Notes: generated by a model not told the origin, from the sequence alone. 64,000 bases of DNA from Bradyrhizobium iriomotense (GCF_030160715.1 NZ_BSOW01000014.1:186001-250000), one strand, 5' to 3'; shown: positions 34,857 through 44,051, counted from the first letter of the stretch. Made by a program: numbers and translations.

Positions 34857-35493
34857 AAAAGGTCCGCCTGTCGCTGCACCCGAGCCGCCGAAGCGCCGCG
34901 GCCGGCCGCGCGCCTATGAGCCCGACGTCGCGCTCGGCAAGGCGCTCGATCTGTTCCGCACCCAGGGCTTTGCGGCGACGTCGCTCGACGATCTCAGCGA
35001 GGCGACCGGCATGAACCGGCCGAGCCTCTACGGCGCTTTCGGCGACAAGCGCGAGCTCTACATCAAGAGTTATCAGCGCTACCGCGAGCAGGCGCGCGCA
35101 TCGATGGTGGAGATCTTTCGTGCGGAGCTGCCGCTGCGCGAACGGCTGGAGCGCATCTTCGCCGCTGCGCTCGCCATCTATCTTTCCGGCGAGACCGGTC
35201 CGCGCGGCTGCTTCACTGTGGTGACCGCGGCGTCCGAGGCCGTCGGCGATCCCGACATTCGCGCCATGGTGCTGGACGGCCTGTCCGAGCTCGACAAGGC
35301 TTTCGCCAATTGCTTCCGCCGCGCCAAGGAGAAGGGCGAGCTGCCCGACAGCGCCGATCCGGTCGTGCTGGCGCAGCTTGCGTCAGCTACCATCCACACC
35401 ATCGCCATCCGTTCCCGCGCCCGTGTCCCGCGCAAGGAGCTCGATGCGATCGTGAAGGGCGCGATCGACGTGATGGTTGGTGTCGGGAGTTGA
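34843..35493 (+). CDS. TetR/AcrR-family transcriptional regulator
   Basis: A 216-residue TetR-type regulator. The helix-turn-helix is at about residues 20-70 (ALDLFRTQGFAATSLDDLSEATGMNRPSLYGAFGDKREL, shown here in part as SLDDLSEATGMNRPSLYGAF). The ligand domain contains TGPRGCFTVVTAASEA. A lysine- and arginine-rich N-terminal arm (PKRRGRPRAYEPD) precedes the DNA-binding region. It diverges from the GST gene, its likely target. Confidence 0.92.
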   Translation: MVQKSKGPPVAAPEPPKRRGRPRAYEPDVALGKALDLFRTQGFAATSLDDLSEATGMNRPSLYGAFGDKRELYIKSYQRYREQARASMVEIFRAELPLRERLERIFAAALAIYLSGETGPRGCFTVVTAASEAVGDPDIRAMVLDGLSELDKAFANCFRRAKEKGELPDSADPVVLAQLASATIHTIAIRSRARVPRKELDAIVKGAIDVMVGVGS

Positions 35494-35532
35494 GCTCGGC
35501 GTTCTCTGGCCCGAGATGACCCTGCGGTCGCG

Positions 35533-36453
35533 CTACTTCGCCTCCTGGACTCGCTCCGGTGTCACGCTCGAAGCGTCCTGGAATGCTTTCCGGATCGCTT
35601 GCAACATAGTCTGCACGCGCGCGAGATTGGACCTCGTCGCAGGCACGAGCGCCTTGAGCCAGAGATCGGGGATCCGAAGCTCCGGGAGCAGCTCGACGAG
35701 TGCGCCACTGCGAAGCCGATCCGCTGCCGCCGCACGCGAGACGACGGCGACGCCGCTGCCGGCGCACAGGCTGTCGATCACGAGCGCGCCGTTGTTCGTC
35801 ACGAGGTGAGGGCGGACGGCCACGGTGGTCACTCCGTTGCGCCCTTCGAAGATCCAGTTCGGCCCGATCGGTGAAAAGACGATGCAATCGTGATGCATGA
35901 GATCGCGGACATGCCGCGGGTGGCCGCGCCGTGCCAGATAGGTGGGTGCCGCGCACAGCACGCGTTCGAAGACGTGCAGCGGTTCCTCGAGCACGCCGTC
36001 GAAGGACGACGGCATCATGGTGAGCACGATGTCAAAGCCTTCCTCGACCGGGTTCACCGTGCGGTCGACCAGCACCGCATCGAGCGTGACGCGCGGGTAG
36101 TGGATCTGGAACGATGAGAGCAGCTGCGCGAGGTCGATCGGCATCGGCGAGGCCGGTGCCTTGATCCGCAGCTGGCCTTCGAGCTCTTTGGGCGATCGCA
36201 TGATGCCCTTGGCCATCTCGTCGTACTCGCGGACGATTCCCCGAATGACGTCGAGGTAGCGCTCACCGATCTCGGTGAGCGCTACGCGGCGAGTGCTCCG
36301 GCGCAAAAGCGTCGCCCGCAGCGACCATTCCAGTTGCCCGACCCGCTTGGTGATGACCGACGGCGCCACCCCGAGCTGCCGGCCTGCCTCGGAGAAGCTG
36401 CCGACTCGCGCCGTCGCCAAAAATGCCTTCATATTCAAGAGGCTGTCGGCCAT
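35533..36453 (-). CDS. LysR-family transcriptional regulator
   Basis: A 306-residue LysR regulator of the AaeR/DmlR-like group. The N-terminal HTH is SLLNMKAFLATARVGSFSEA with LGVAPSVITKRVGQLE (about residues 4-50). It diverges from the MFS/amidohydrolase/Rieske gene set, the expected arrangement for its activator or repressor. The 3' end lies close to the convergent tetR gene (about 40 bases). Confidence 0.92.
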   Translation of the reverse strand: MADSLLNMKAFLATARVGSFSEAGRQLGVAPSVITKRVGQLEWSLRATLLRRSTRRVALTEIGERYLDVIRGIVREYDEMAKGIMRSPKELEGQLRIKAPASPMPIDLAQLLSSFQIHYPRVTLDAVLVDRTVNPVEEGFDIVLTMMPSSFDGVLEEPLHVFERVLCAAPTYLARRGHPRHVRDLMHHDCIVFSPIGPNWIFEGRNGVTTVAVRPHLVTNNGALVIDSLCAGSGVAVVSRAAAADRLRSGALVELLPELRIPDLWLKALVPATRSNLARVQTMLQAIRKAFQDASSVTPERVQEAK

Positions 36454-36487
36454 TTAATCCAATACGGAAAAGATCATCGCGCAAAAT

Positions 36488-36522
36488 AGCTTATTCTCCC
36501 TTGTTCTCGGAGGAAATAGGCT
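36488..36522. promoter_or_regulatory. Imperfect palindrome in the LysR/MFS intergenic region
   Basis: AGCTTATTCTCC (36488-36499) and GGAGGAAATAGGCT (36509-36522) form an imperfect inverted repeat between the divergent start codons. It is a candidate LysR operator; the symmetry is incomplete, so confidence is low. Confidence 0.35.
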
Positions 36523-36577
36523 CTCTGGCGCGACAAGCCGTCACCAAAAAACAACGACGGCTGTGGGGAGGAATGAA

Positions 36578-37954
36578 ATGAGCGCAACCGAGGTCATCGA
36601 CGTCACCGACGTCATCGAGCGCCAGCGCCGCAACGGGCTGGTCCTGAGCGTCCTGATCCTGTCGACGACGATCATGTTCTTGGACGGCTACGATCTGCAG
36701 GCGATGGCTTTTGCTGCGCCCTCGATCATCCGCGTCTGGGGTATCGACAGGGCCGCGCTCGGGATCGTCTTCAGCGCCGGCATTTTCGGCATCCTCATCG
36801 GCGGTCTCCTGTTCGGATCGCTGGGCGACCGTATTGGTCGTCGCCTGTCGATCGTTGCCTCGATGCTGGTGTTCGGCGGCTTCACGCTGGCGACGGTGTG
36901 GGCAAGCGACATTACGAGCCTGATCGTGCTTCGCTTCCTGGCGGGCATCGGCATCGGCGGACTGTCGCCGCTATGTTACGCGCTGAACCTCGAATATGCG
37001 CCGAGCCGCTATCGCGGCACCGCGGTCGCGATCATCATGGTCGGCTACGTCGCGGGCAGCAGCATCGGCGGCTTCATCGCCGCGGGCCTGGTGCCGCAGT
37101 TCGGCTGGCAGATCGTCTTCTGGATTGGCGGCGTGTTGCCGATCGCAGGAGCGGTACTGTGCTATTTTGCACTTCCGGAGTCGATCAAGTTCCTCGTGGT
37201 GCGCAATCGTGAGCCGGACGAAGTCGCGCGCATCCTGAACCGGATCGATCCCTCGCTTCGCGCCAAGCCGACCACGCGTTTCGTCCTGCGGGACGAAGCG
37301 TCGGCAAACGCCGCCAATGCGGGTCTGCTGCCACAACTCGCCACCCTGTTCGACGGACGGCTCGCCATCGTCACCCCATTCCTCTGGGTGGCCTATATCG
37401 CAAGCTCGATCACGATGTTCTTCCTCAATAGCTGGACGCCGATCCTGGCGGAGGCGTCCGGGCATACGCCCGCCCAGGCCGCCATGGGCCTGACAGTGTT
37501 CAGTCTCGGAGGCGCAGTCGGCGGCCTGACCATCGGCCGGGTGCTCGATCGGTTCGGCGTCATCGCCATCGCGGTCGTTCCGCTGATTGCCTCGCCGCTC
37601 GTCGCCTCGCTGGGCTGGGCCGGCCTCGGCGACAGCACCTATCTCGTGACGATGATGTGCGTGGGCTTCTTCGTGGTGGGCGGTCACCAGGGCCTGAACA
37701 GCTCGGTCGGCCAGTTCTATTCCAGCGCCAACCGCACGACCGCGGTCGGCTGGGCGCTCTCGGTCGCCAAGATCGGGTCGATCGGCGGGCCGCTGGTCGC
37801 CGGAATCCTGATCGCGCAGCAGCTGCCGTTCTCCAGCCTGTTCCTGCTCGCCGCGCTGCCGCCACTGGTCGTGGCGTGTTGCGTCCTGGTGCTCGGGATT
37901 TCCCAGCGCAAGCACACGGCCGCGCCCAAGATCGACCAGACGGCCGCAGCGTAG
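36578..37954 (+). CDS. MFS transporter, aromatic acid:H+ symporter (AAHS-like)
   Basis: A 458-residue 12-TM major facilitator. The AAHS-type motif LDGYDLQAMAFAAPSI in TM1, the loop 2-3 motif GSLGDRIGRRLSI, and RFLAGIGIGGLSPLCYALNLEYAPSRYRG (quoted in part: GIGIGGLSPLCYA) match benzoate/4-hydroxybenzoate permeases such as PcaK. ATG at 36578 follows a GGGGAGG site at about 7 bases and is preferred over the upstream GTG at 36563. It is probably the uptake system for the substrate of the amidohydrolases next to it. Confidence 0.9.
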   Translation: MSATEVIDVTDVIERQRRNGLVLSVLILSTTIMFLDGYDLQAMAFAAPSIIRVWGIDRAALGIVFSAGIFGILIGGLLFGSLGDRIGRRLSIVASMLVFGGFTLATVWASDITSLIVLRFLAGIGIGGLSPLCYALNLEYAPSRYRGTAVAIIMVGYVAGSSIGGFIAAGLVPQFGWQIVFWIGGVLPIAGAVLCYFALPESIKFLVVRNREPDEVARILNRIDPSLRAKPTTRFVLRDEASANAANAGLLPQLATLFDGRLAIVTPFLWVAYIASSITMFFLNSWTPILAEASGHTPAQAAMGLTVFSLGGAVGGLTIGRVLDRFGVIAIAVVPLIASPLVASLGWAGLGDSTYLVTMMCVGFFVVGGHQGLNSSVGQFYSSANRTTAVGWALSVAKIGSIGGPLVAGILIAQQLPFSSLFLLAALPPLVVACCVLVLGISQRKHTAAPKIDQTAAA

Positions 37955-37987
37955 GCTCGCACCGATGCGAAGCAACGGAGTCCAAAG

Positions 37988-39094
37988 ATGAAAATACCCT
38001 TCGCCGGGGCGATCGATTGCGACTTGCATCCGCCCACGCCGAGCATGGCGCAGCTCGTGCCTTATCTCGACGACTATTGGCGCGACCAGATTACCAACCG
38101 CGCGATCGACCGCATGTCGTTCGCCATGATGAGCTATCCACCGATGGCGCCCGGCAGCGCACGCGCCGATTGGCGACAGGCTGAGACCGGGCGGAGTGAC
38201 CTCGACACGCTGCGCGCCCACGTGCTTGACGCCTTCGACCTCAAGCTCGGCATCGCCAACGTGATGCATGGCGCGATCGCGCTCCACAACGACGACATGG
38301 CGGCTGCGATCTGCCGTGCCGTGAACGATTGGCTGCGCGCCGAGTGGCTCGATCGCGAACCGCGGCTGCGCGGCACGATTTTGGTGTCGCCGCAGGACCC
38401 GGCGCAGGCCGTGGCCGAGATCGAGCGGCTCGCACCCGACAGGCGCTTCGTGCAGGTACTGCTGCCGGTGATGGGCGAAAAGCTGCTCGGCCGGCGTGAG
38501 TTCTTTCCGCTCTATGAGGCGGCGGAACGGCACGGGCTCGTCATCGCTGTGCATGCGGGCAGCACCTATCGCTATGCGCCGACGATCGTGGGCTGGCCGT
38601 CCTATCAGTTCGAGGACTATGTGGCGCAGGCGCAGGCCTTCGCCAACCAGACGATCAGCCTGGTTGTCGAGGGCGTGTTCCGCCGCTTCCCGGGACTGAA
38701 GGTGGTGATGCTCGAATCAGGCGTGAGCTGGTTGCCCATGACGATATGGCGCACCGACAAGACCTGGCGCGGCGCGCGGCCGGAGGTGCCCTGGGTCGAC
38801 CGCTGGCCGTCCGAGATCATCCGCGATCATCTGCGCTTCACGATCCAGCCGTTCGATGCGGCGGATGCAACTGCGGTGGCGCAAACCATCGACCGCATCG
38901 GCTCCGATGCGGTGCTGCTGTTCTCGACCGACTATCCGCACTGGCAGTTCGACGGCGACGACGTGCTGCCGGACGGATTGCCGCCGGACTCATTCAAGGC
39001 GGTTCTGATCGACAATGCGCTTGCGACCTATCCCCGCCTGGCGCAGGGCGCGGTAGGGAATGCCGCTGAGACCACGAAGGAGGACGCGCGATGA
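37988..39094 (+). CDS. Amidohydrolase-2 family protein (ACMSD/LigW-like), copy 1
   Basis: A 368-residue metal-dependent hydrolase or decarboxylase of the amidohydrolase-2 family. The N-terminal metal motif appears as AIDCDLHPPTP, with DxH in place of HxH. A His lies in VIAVHAGSTYR and the catalytic Asp in LFSTDYPHWQFDG. Related enzymes decarboxylate hydroxy-aromatic acids. It overlaps by 4 bases with a paralogous gene, suggesting a two-subunit enzyme or successive steps. Confidence 0.85.
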   Translation: MKIPFAGAIDCDLHPPTPSMAQLVPYLDDYWRDQITNRAIDRMSFAMMSYPPMAPGSARADWRQAETGRSDLDTLRAHVLDAFDLKLGIANVMHGAIALHNDDMAAAICRAVNDWLRAEWLDREPRLRGTILVSPQDPAQAVAEIERLAPDRRFVQVLLPVMGEKLLGRREFFPLYEAAERHGLVIAVHAGSTYRYAPTIVGWPSYQFEDYVAQAQAFANQTISLVVEGVFRRFPGLKVVMLESGVSWLPMTIWRTDKTWRGARPEVPWVDRWPSEIIRDHLRFTIQPFDAADATAVAQTIDRIGSDAVLLFSTDYPHWQFDGDDVLPDGLPPDSFKAVLIDNALATYPRLAQGAVGNAAETTKEDAR

Positions 39095-40191
39095 ACGCAC
39101 CTTTCATGGAACAGAAGGCACGGCAGACGCTCGCAGTCGTCGACTGCGACATTCATCCGGCGCACCGCACACCCGGCGAATTGCTGCCCTATCTCGAGCC
39201 GCGTTGGCGCGAGCATTATCAGACCTATGGCGTGCATGTCCGGCAGGCGCTGCCGAGCGCGCTGATGTATCCGCGCATGATGGCCGGCGGCATGCGCGCG
39301 GACTCGCTGCCGCAGGGTGGCGGCCCGGCGGGCTCCGATCTCGATCTCCTGCGCAAGCAGCATCTCGATCCCGTCAATGTCGAGTTCGGTCTGTTGATGG
39401 CGCTCAGCAAGGGCGGCATGGAAGAGCGCAATCCCGGGCTCGCGGCGGCGCTGTCGCGCGCGACCAACGAGTGGCAGATCGATCGCTGGGTGCGCGAGGA
39501 GCCGCGACTTCGGGCCGGCATCGTCGTGCCGCAGGAATTTCCCGAGGCTGCCGTTGCCGAGATCGAGCGTTGCGCCGGCGACCGCCGCTACGTGCAGATC
39601 ATGCTGTCGTCGCGCCCGTCAGATCCGCTCGGCCACCGGCGCTATTGGCCGATCTACGAGGCCGCCGAACGCGCGGGGCTTCCGATCGGCCTGCATCCGG
39701 TCGGCTACAATGGCGGCCATCCCTCTACCGGCTCCGGCTGGCCGACATTCTATCTTCAGGAGCACTATGTCTTCGTCGCCTGCATGGAGGCGTTGGCCGC
39801 AAGCCTGATCGTCGAAGGCGTGTTCGAGCGCTTCCCGAAATTGAAGGTCGTGCTGGTCGAGGGCGGCTTCGGCTGGGCGCCGGCGCTTGCCTGGCGCATG
39901 GACAGGCACTTCGAGAAATTCCGCAAGGAAGTCCCGCATCTCAAGCGGCGTCCATCGGAATATCTGCGCGAGCACGTCTGGTGGACGACGCAGCCGATCG
40001 AGGAGCCGGCGCAGTCGCGCCATATCGTCGAGATCATCGACTGGATCGGTTGGGACCGGCTGCTCTATTCGTCGGACTATCCGCACTGGGACTACGACAA
40101 TCCGTCCTTCGCATTCAAATTTCCGATGACCGAACAGCAGCGCCGCAAGATCTTCAGGGATAATGCCATGGCATTGTATCGCCTCGCATGA
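39091..40191 (+). CDS. Amidohydrolase-2 family protein (ACMSD/LigW-like), copy 2
   Basis: A 366-residue paralogue of the preceding protein, with the same layout: VVDCDIHPAHRTPGELLPYL, IGLHPVGYNGGHP, KLKVVLVEGGFGW and LYSSDYPHWDYDNP. The DxH metal motif and the SDYPHWD block are conserved in both. It starts within the previous stop (ATGA) and its own stop overlaps the Rieske gene start, so all three are tightly coupled. Confidence 0.86.
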   Translation: MNAPFMEQKARQTLAVVDCDIHPAHRTPGELLPYLEPRWREHYQTYGVHVRQALPSALMYPRMMAGGMRADSLPQGGGPAGSDLDLLRKQHLDPVNVEFGLLMALSKGGMEERNPGLAAALSRATNEWQIDRWVREEPRLRAGIVVPQEFPEAAVAEIERCAGDRRYVQIMLSSRPSDPLGHRRYWPIYEAAERAGLPIGLHPVGYNGGHPSTGSGWPTFYLQEHYVFVACMEALAASLIVEGVFERFPKLKVVLVEGGFGWAPALAWRMDRHFEKFRKEVPHLKRRPSEYLREHVWWTTQPIEEPAQSRHIVEIIDWIGWDRLLYSSDYPHWDYDNPSFAFKFPMTEQQRRKIFRDNAMALYRLA

Positions 40192-40601
40192 GCCGCCATG
40201 TGGTTTGTTCGGCGGACGAGCTGCCGCCTGGCTCGCGCAAGGTCGTGGTCGTCGACGGGCGCGAGATCGGCGTGTTCAATGTCGAGGGGCGACTGCACGC
40301 GCTGCTCAACCGCTGTCCGCATGGCGGAGCGGCGATCTGCTCCGGCGTCGTCACCGGCCTCAGCCAGTCGTCCGGTCCCGGCGATTACCGCCTGGAACGT
40401 CGCGGCGAATTCCTGCGCTGTCCCTGGCATGGTTGGGAATTCGACATGGCGACGGGCCAATCCTGGTGCGATCCGCGCCGCACCAAGGTGCGAAGCTTCG
40501 AGGTCAAGCTCGAAGCGGGATCTGAACTGGTGATGGGGCCTTACGTCGCGGAGCGATATCCCGTCACGGTCGAGGGCGCCTATATCGTGGTCGATCTCTG
40601 A
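40188..40601 (+). CDS. Rieske [2Fe-2S] ferredoxin-like protein
   Basis: A 137-residue soluble Rieske protein. The cluster-binding motifs are CPHGGAAIC (residues about 43-51, Cys-x-His) and CPWHGWEFD (about 82-90, Cys-x2-His). It lacks the catalytic domain of a dioxygenase, so it is probably an electron-transfer partner. The position directly after two amidohydrolases is unusual; those enzymes need no electrons, so an oxygenase encoded elsewhere may be its partner. Confidence 0.9.
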   Translation: MSRHVVCSADELPPGSRKVVVVDGREIGVFNVEGRLHALLNRCPHGGAAICSGVVTGLSQSSGPGDYRLERRGEFLRCPWHGWEFDMATGQSWCDPRRTKVRSFEVKLEAGSELVMGPYVAERYPVTVEGAYIVVDL

Positions 40602-40645
40602 ACCGCGTCGCGGCGGTTCTGGCGTTCCCGACGTCCGGCGCGTAT

Positions 40646-40676
40646 ACTTTCAGGGTACCTGCAGGTACCTGAAAGT
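40646..40676. promoter_or_regulatory. Compact palindrome upstream of the secreted-protein gene
   Basis: ACTTTCAGGGTACC and GGTACCTGAAAGT form an almost perfect inverted repeat (one extra G on the left) around TGCA, 7 bases before the next start codon and 44 bases after the Rieske stop. It could be a terminator for the upstream operon, an operator, or an RNA structure covering the ribosome site. Confidence 0.5.
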
Positions 40677-40683
40677 CTTACGG

Positions 40684-41250
40684 ATGCTGATTTTCATACG
40701 CGGTTTGGCCCTCGCATTGGTCCTGGCGGCGCTCTGTCCGGGTGGGCGGACGGCCCATGCCCAGGCGGCCCCTGTGCCCTATATGAACTCGGGCTGGCTG
40801 ATGGGCTGGGGTGACAATCCGGCTTTCGATGCGAGCGATCCGCAGTCCAAGTTCCCGCGCGGCTGGTTTCTCACGAGCTCACGCGACAGCACAACGTGGA
40901 GCATGAACGGCTTCGATCAGGCGAGGGCGTTCGGCAATTACGGCTCGCTGTCATCCGAAGGCGTGAAGTTCGGCTACAATTTCGCGAATGCACCGGTGAC
41001 GATCTATACCGGCTTCGACACCTTGAAATACAATCTCGGTGCCGGTGGTCCGACGCCCTTTGACTCGACCTCCGGGACGCTGCCGGGTGGCTATCGCGCG
41101 AATGCGGGGATCGAATTCCGCCCGACGTCGAATCTCAGCCTGTCGTTCGGCGCGAGCTTCACCCAACATTCGTCCGGACTGGTCGACAGCGACATCAATT
41201 CGCCGCTGCCGCCCGGCGCGTCGCCACTGGCTTTCGGCGCGCGCCGTTAA
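40684..41250 (+). CDS. Secreted protein of unknown function, possibly beta-barrel
   Basis: A 188-residue exported protein with a clear signal peptide (GLALALVLAALCPGGRTAHAQ). The mature part alternates aromatic and small residues, with strands such as VKFGYNFANAPVTIYTGFD, YRANAGIEFRPTSN and LSLSFGASFTQHS. This resembles an outer-membrane beta-barrel fragment or small porin-like protein. No domain is recognised, and it is short for a full porin. Confidence 0.65.
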   Translation: MLIFIRGLALALVLAALCPGGRTAHAQAAPVPYMNSGWLMGWGDNPAFDASDPQSKFPRGWFLTSSRDSTTWSMNGFDQARAFGNYGSLSSEGVKFGYNFANAPVTIYTGFDTLKYNLGAGGPTPFDSTSGTLPGGYRANAGIEFRPTSNLSLSFGASFTQHSSGLVDSDINSPLPPGASPLAFGARR

Positions 41251-41279
41251 GGCGAACACGCGCCTCGTCGGCCGACGCT

Positions 41280-42245
41280 TCAATACCCCCGCGCCCGGTC
41301 CACCACGTTCTCCAGCGCGGCGCCGGCTTCGAAACGCGCGATCTGCTCTGCGACATAGGCCGAGATCGCATCCGCATCGGTGTCGGCCGCATTGTGCGGC
41401 GTCACGATAACCTTCGGATGGCTCCAGAGGCGGCTCGCCGCCGGCAGGGGCTCCTCGACGAACACGTCGAGCGAGGCGGCGCCGAGGGTACCGTCGTCGA
41501 GACAGGCCAAAATATCATCCTCGTTCTGCAAGCCGCCGCGGCCTGCATTGATCAGCACCGGCGCGCCGAGCGGGCTGTTGCGGTTGAGCTTGGCAAAGAC
41601 CTCGCGGTTGAGGATGCCGTGCGTCTGTGGTGTCAGCGGCAACAGGCTGACCAGAATGTCGGTCGCGCGCAAAAACGCGTCCATCTGGCCGGCGCCGTGG
41701 AAAGACTCCACGCCATCGACGCTCCGCGGACTGCGGCTCCAACCCACCACGCGGAAGCCGAACCGGCGCAGCACGTCCGCGGCGTCAGCGCCCAGCGTGC
41801 CGAGCCCCATGATACCGACCGTGACCGCGCTCGCCGGCCATTGATATTTCGGCTCCCAGGTCTTCTCGCGCTGCGACTGCCGCAGGTAAAGCTCCTGCCG
41901 ATGATGCATCAGCACATGAAGCACGACATATTCGGTCATGCGTCCGGTGAGGTCGGGCACGGCGACGCGGACCAGCGGCACGTCCGGCAGGCTCTCGTCC
42001 GCCATCAGTGCGTCGACGCCGGCGCCGAGATTGAAGATCGCGCGCAGGTTCGGGAAGGCCTTGAGATCGCCCGGAACCGGCTTCCACACGGCCGCGTAGT
42101 GCACCTCGGCGGGATCGAGCTCGGCATTGGGCAACAGCACGACCGGACGCTCGCCGCAGACCGCCTCGAAGCGCGCCTTCCAGCGCTCCGGCAACCAATT
42201 CTGCGACCTGCTGTTGATCAGGAGTGCCAGCGCGCCTTTAGTCAT
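41280..42245 (-). CDS. D-2-hydroxyacid dehydrogenase (GhrA-like glyoxylate/hydroxypyruvate reductase)
   Basis: A 321-residue NAD(P)-dependent dehydrogenase. It has the Rossmann motif GIMGLGTLGADAADVLRRFG, LINAGRGG, a catalytic Arg and Glu in INAGRGGLQNEDD and DVFVEEPLP, and His in VIVTPHNAA. The substrate loop FNLGAGVDALM resembles GhrA. The longer upstream frame overlaps the opposite-strand YciI gene and is rejected; ATG at 42245 gives the conserved start. Confidence 0.9.
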   Translation of the reverse strand: MTKGALALLINSRSQNWLPERWKARFEAVCGERPVVLLPNAELDPAEVHYAAVWKPVPGDLKAFPNLRAIFNLGAGVDALMADESLPDVPLVRVAVPDLTGRMTEYVVLHVLMHHRQELYLRQSQREKTWEPKYQWPASAVTVGIMGLGTLGADAADVLRRFGFRVVGWSRSPRSVDGVESFHGAGQMDAFLRATDILVSLLPLTPQTHGILNREVFAKLNRNSPLGAPVLINAGRGGLQNEDDILACLDDGTLGAASLDVFVEEPLPAASRLWSHPKVIVTPHNAADTDADAISAYVAEQIARFEAGAALENVVDRARGY

Positions 42246-42386
42246 TCGTGATGTCCCATCGAGTTCCCAGTTCAGGGCCCTCCTTGGCACGAACGCGCGG
42301 ACATTTCTTGCAAAAAATTTCCGCAACTCGTGTCGGGGCAGGGCATAGTGCGTCGTCTTCATAATAAGAGAAAACAGGACGTATCC

Positions 42387-42755
42387 ATGCTCTACGCCAT
42401 CCTTTGCTACCACGATGAGGATTTCGTCGGCTCCTGGAGCAAGGAGCAGGACGAAGCCGTGATGAAAAAGCTCGCCGTGGTGCAGGACAAGCTCACCAGG
42501 CAGGGCCGGCTCGGTCCCGTCGCGCGGCTGCTGCCCACCACGGCCGCGGCGACGTTGCGGAAAGAAGACCCGCCGCTGGTGCTCGACGGTCCCTATGCCG
42601 AAACTAAGGAGCAGTTGCTCGGCTTCTACATCGTCGATTGCAAGAACCTCGACGACGCGCTCGACGTCGCGCGCGATCTCGGCGCGGCCAATCCCGGCGG
42701 CGCCTACGAGGTGCGTCCCGTCGGGGTGTTCAGGCCGGGAGGGAATTTGACGTGA
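42387..42755 (+). CDS. YciI-like (DGPF domain) protein
   Basis: A 122-residue YCII/DGPF protein with the motif VLDGPYAETKEQLLGFYIVD. It has a ferredoxin-like fold with a conserved His/Asp pocket and unknown chemistry. Its stop overlaps the GTG start of the ECF sigma gene. DGPF genes next to ECF42-type sigma factors are a recognised pairing, so this is likely a regulatory target or partner of the sigma factor. Confidence 0.88.
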   Translation: MLYAILCYHDEDFVGSWSKEQDEAVMKKLAVVQDKLTRQGRLGPVARLLPTTAAATLRKEDPPLVLDGPYAETKEQLLGFYIVDCKNLDDALDVARDLGAANPGGAYEVRPVGVFRPGGNLT

Positions 42756-44041
42756 GCGAGACCGACGCCGCCTGGATCGAGACCGCGCTGACCTCGGCGC
42801 GGCCCCAGGCGGTCGGTGCGCTGCTGCGCTATTTCCGCGACCTCGATACCGCGGAGGAAGCGTTCCAGAACGCATGCCTGCGCGCGCTGAAGACCTGGCC
42901 GCAGAACGGCCCGCCGCGCGATCCTGCGGCCTGGCTGATCATGGTCGGCCGCAACGTCGCGATCGACGAGGTTCGGCGCGCCCGCAAGCAGGAGCCGTTG
43001 TCGGAGGATGACCAGGCGATCTCCGATCTTGGCGATGCCGAGGGGGAGCTCGCCGAGCGGCTCGACGGCTCGCACTACCGTGACGACATTTTGCGGCTGA
43101 TGTTCATCTGCTGCCATCCGGACCTGCCGGCGACGCAGCAGATCGCACTCGCGCTGCGCATCGTCTCCGGCCTCACCGTGAAGCAGATCGCGCGCGCCTT
43201 CCTGGTCTCGGAAGCCGCGATGGAGCAGCGCATCACGCGCGCAAAGGCGAAGATCACGGATGCCGGTGTGCCGTTCGAGGCGCCCGGCGCGGCCGAGCGC
43301 GCCGAGCGGCTCGCCGGCGTCGCCGCGATGATCTACCTGATCTTCAACGAAGGCTATTCGGCGAGCGGCGATACCGCCGAGATCCGCAAGCCGCTGTGCG
43401 AGGAGGCGATCCGGCTGGCGCGACTGCTGTTGCGGCTGTTTCCGGGCGAGCCGGAGATCATGGGGCTGACCGCGCTATTGCTGTTGCAGCATGCGCGCAG
43501 CGCCGCGCGCTTTGCCGCCGACGGCTCGCTGATCCTGCTCGAGGATCAGGACCGCGCGCTGTGGAGCAGCACCATGATCGCGGAGGGGCTCGCGCTGATC
43601 GACAAGGCGATGCGCCATCGCAGGAGCGGGCCCTATCAGATCCAGGCGGCGATCGCGGCGCTGCATGCCCGCGCGGCAACGCCCGAGGAAACCGACTGGG
43701 CGCAGATCGACCTGCTTTATGGCGCGCTCGAGCTCGTGCAGCCCTCGCCGGTGGTGACGCTCAACCGCGCGGTCGCGGTCTCCAAGGTGCGAGGGCCGGA
43801 AGCAGCGCTCACGCTGATCGAGCCCCTGGCGCCGAAGCTTGCCAACTATTTCCATTTCTATGGCGTGCGCGGCGCCTTCCTGATGCAGCTCGGCCGCAAC
43901 GACGAAGCCCGCATCGCCTTCGACCGTGCCATTGCGCTCGCCAACACCTCGGCCGAGGCGGCCCACATCCGCATGCATCTGGATCGCCTGATCAGGGACA
44001 GCCAGCCGAAGGCGTCCAAAGAGAGCACGAAGGCGAAGTGA
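42752..44041 (+). CDS. ECF42-type RNA polymerase sigma factor with C-terminal TPR-like extension
   Basis: A 429-residue sigma factor. Region 2 (YFRDLDTAEEAFQNACLRAL, WLIMVGRNVAIDEVRR) lies at about 25-75 and region 4 (QQIALALRIVSGLTVKQIA, LVSEAAMEQRITRAK) at about 120-170. The remaining 250 or so residues form a helical, TPR-like extension (including IYLIFNEGYSAS) typical of the ECF42 group, where the extension replaces a separate anti-sigma factor. No anti-sigma gene is seen. It starts with GTG overlapping the DGPF gene. Confidence 0.9.
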   Translation: MSETDAAWIETALTSARPQAVGALLRYFRDLDTAEEAFQNACLRALKTWPQNGPPRDPAAWLIMVGRNVAIDEVRRARKQEPLSEDDQAISDLGDAEGELAERLDGSHYRDDILRLMFICCHPDLPATQQIALALRIVSGLTVKQIARAFLVSEAAMEQRITRAKAKITDAGVPFEAPGAAERAERLAGVAAMIYLIFNEGYSASGDTAEIRKPLCEEAIRLARLLLRLFPGEPEIMGLTALLLLQHARSAARFAADGSLILLEDQDRALWSSTMIAEGLALIDKAMRHRRSGPYQIQAAIAALHARAATPEETDWAQIDLLYGALELVQPSPVVTLNRAVAVSKVRGPEAALTLIEPLAPKLANYFHFYGVRGAFLMQLGRNDEARIAFDRAIALANTSAEAAHIRMHLDRLIRDSQPKASKESTKAK

Positions 44042-44051
44042 CGCCGTTGGC

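Noticed and set aside
42246..42875. N-terminal extension of the hydroxyacid dehydrogenase on the minus strand
   Set aside because: It overlaps the opposite-strand YciI and sigma-factor genes and shows no conserved residues.
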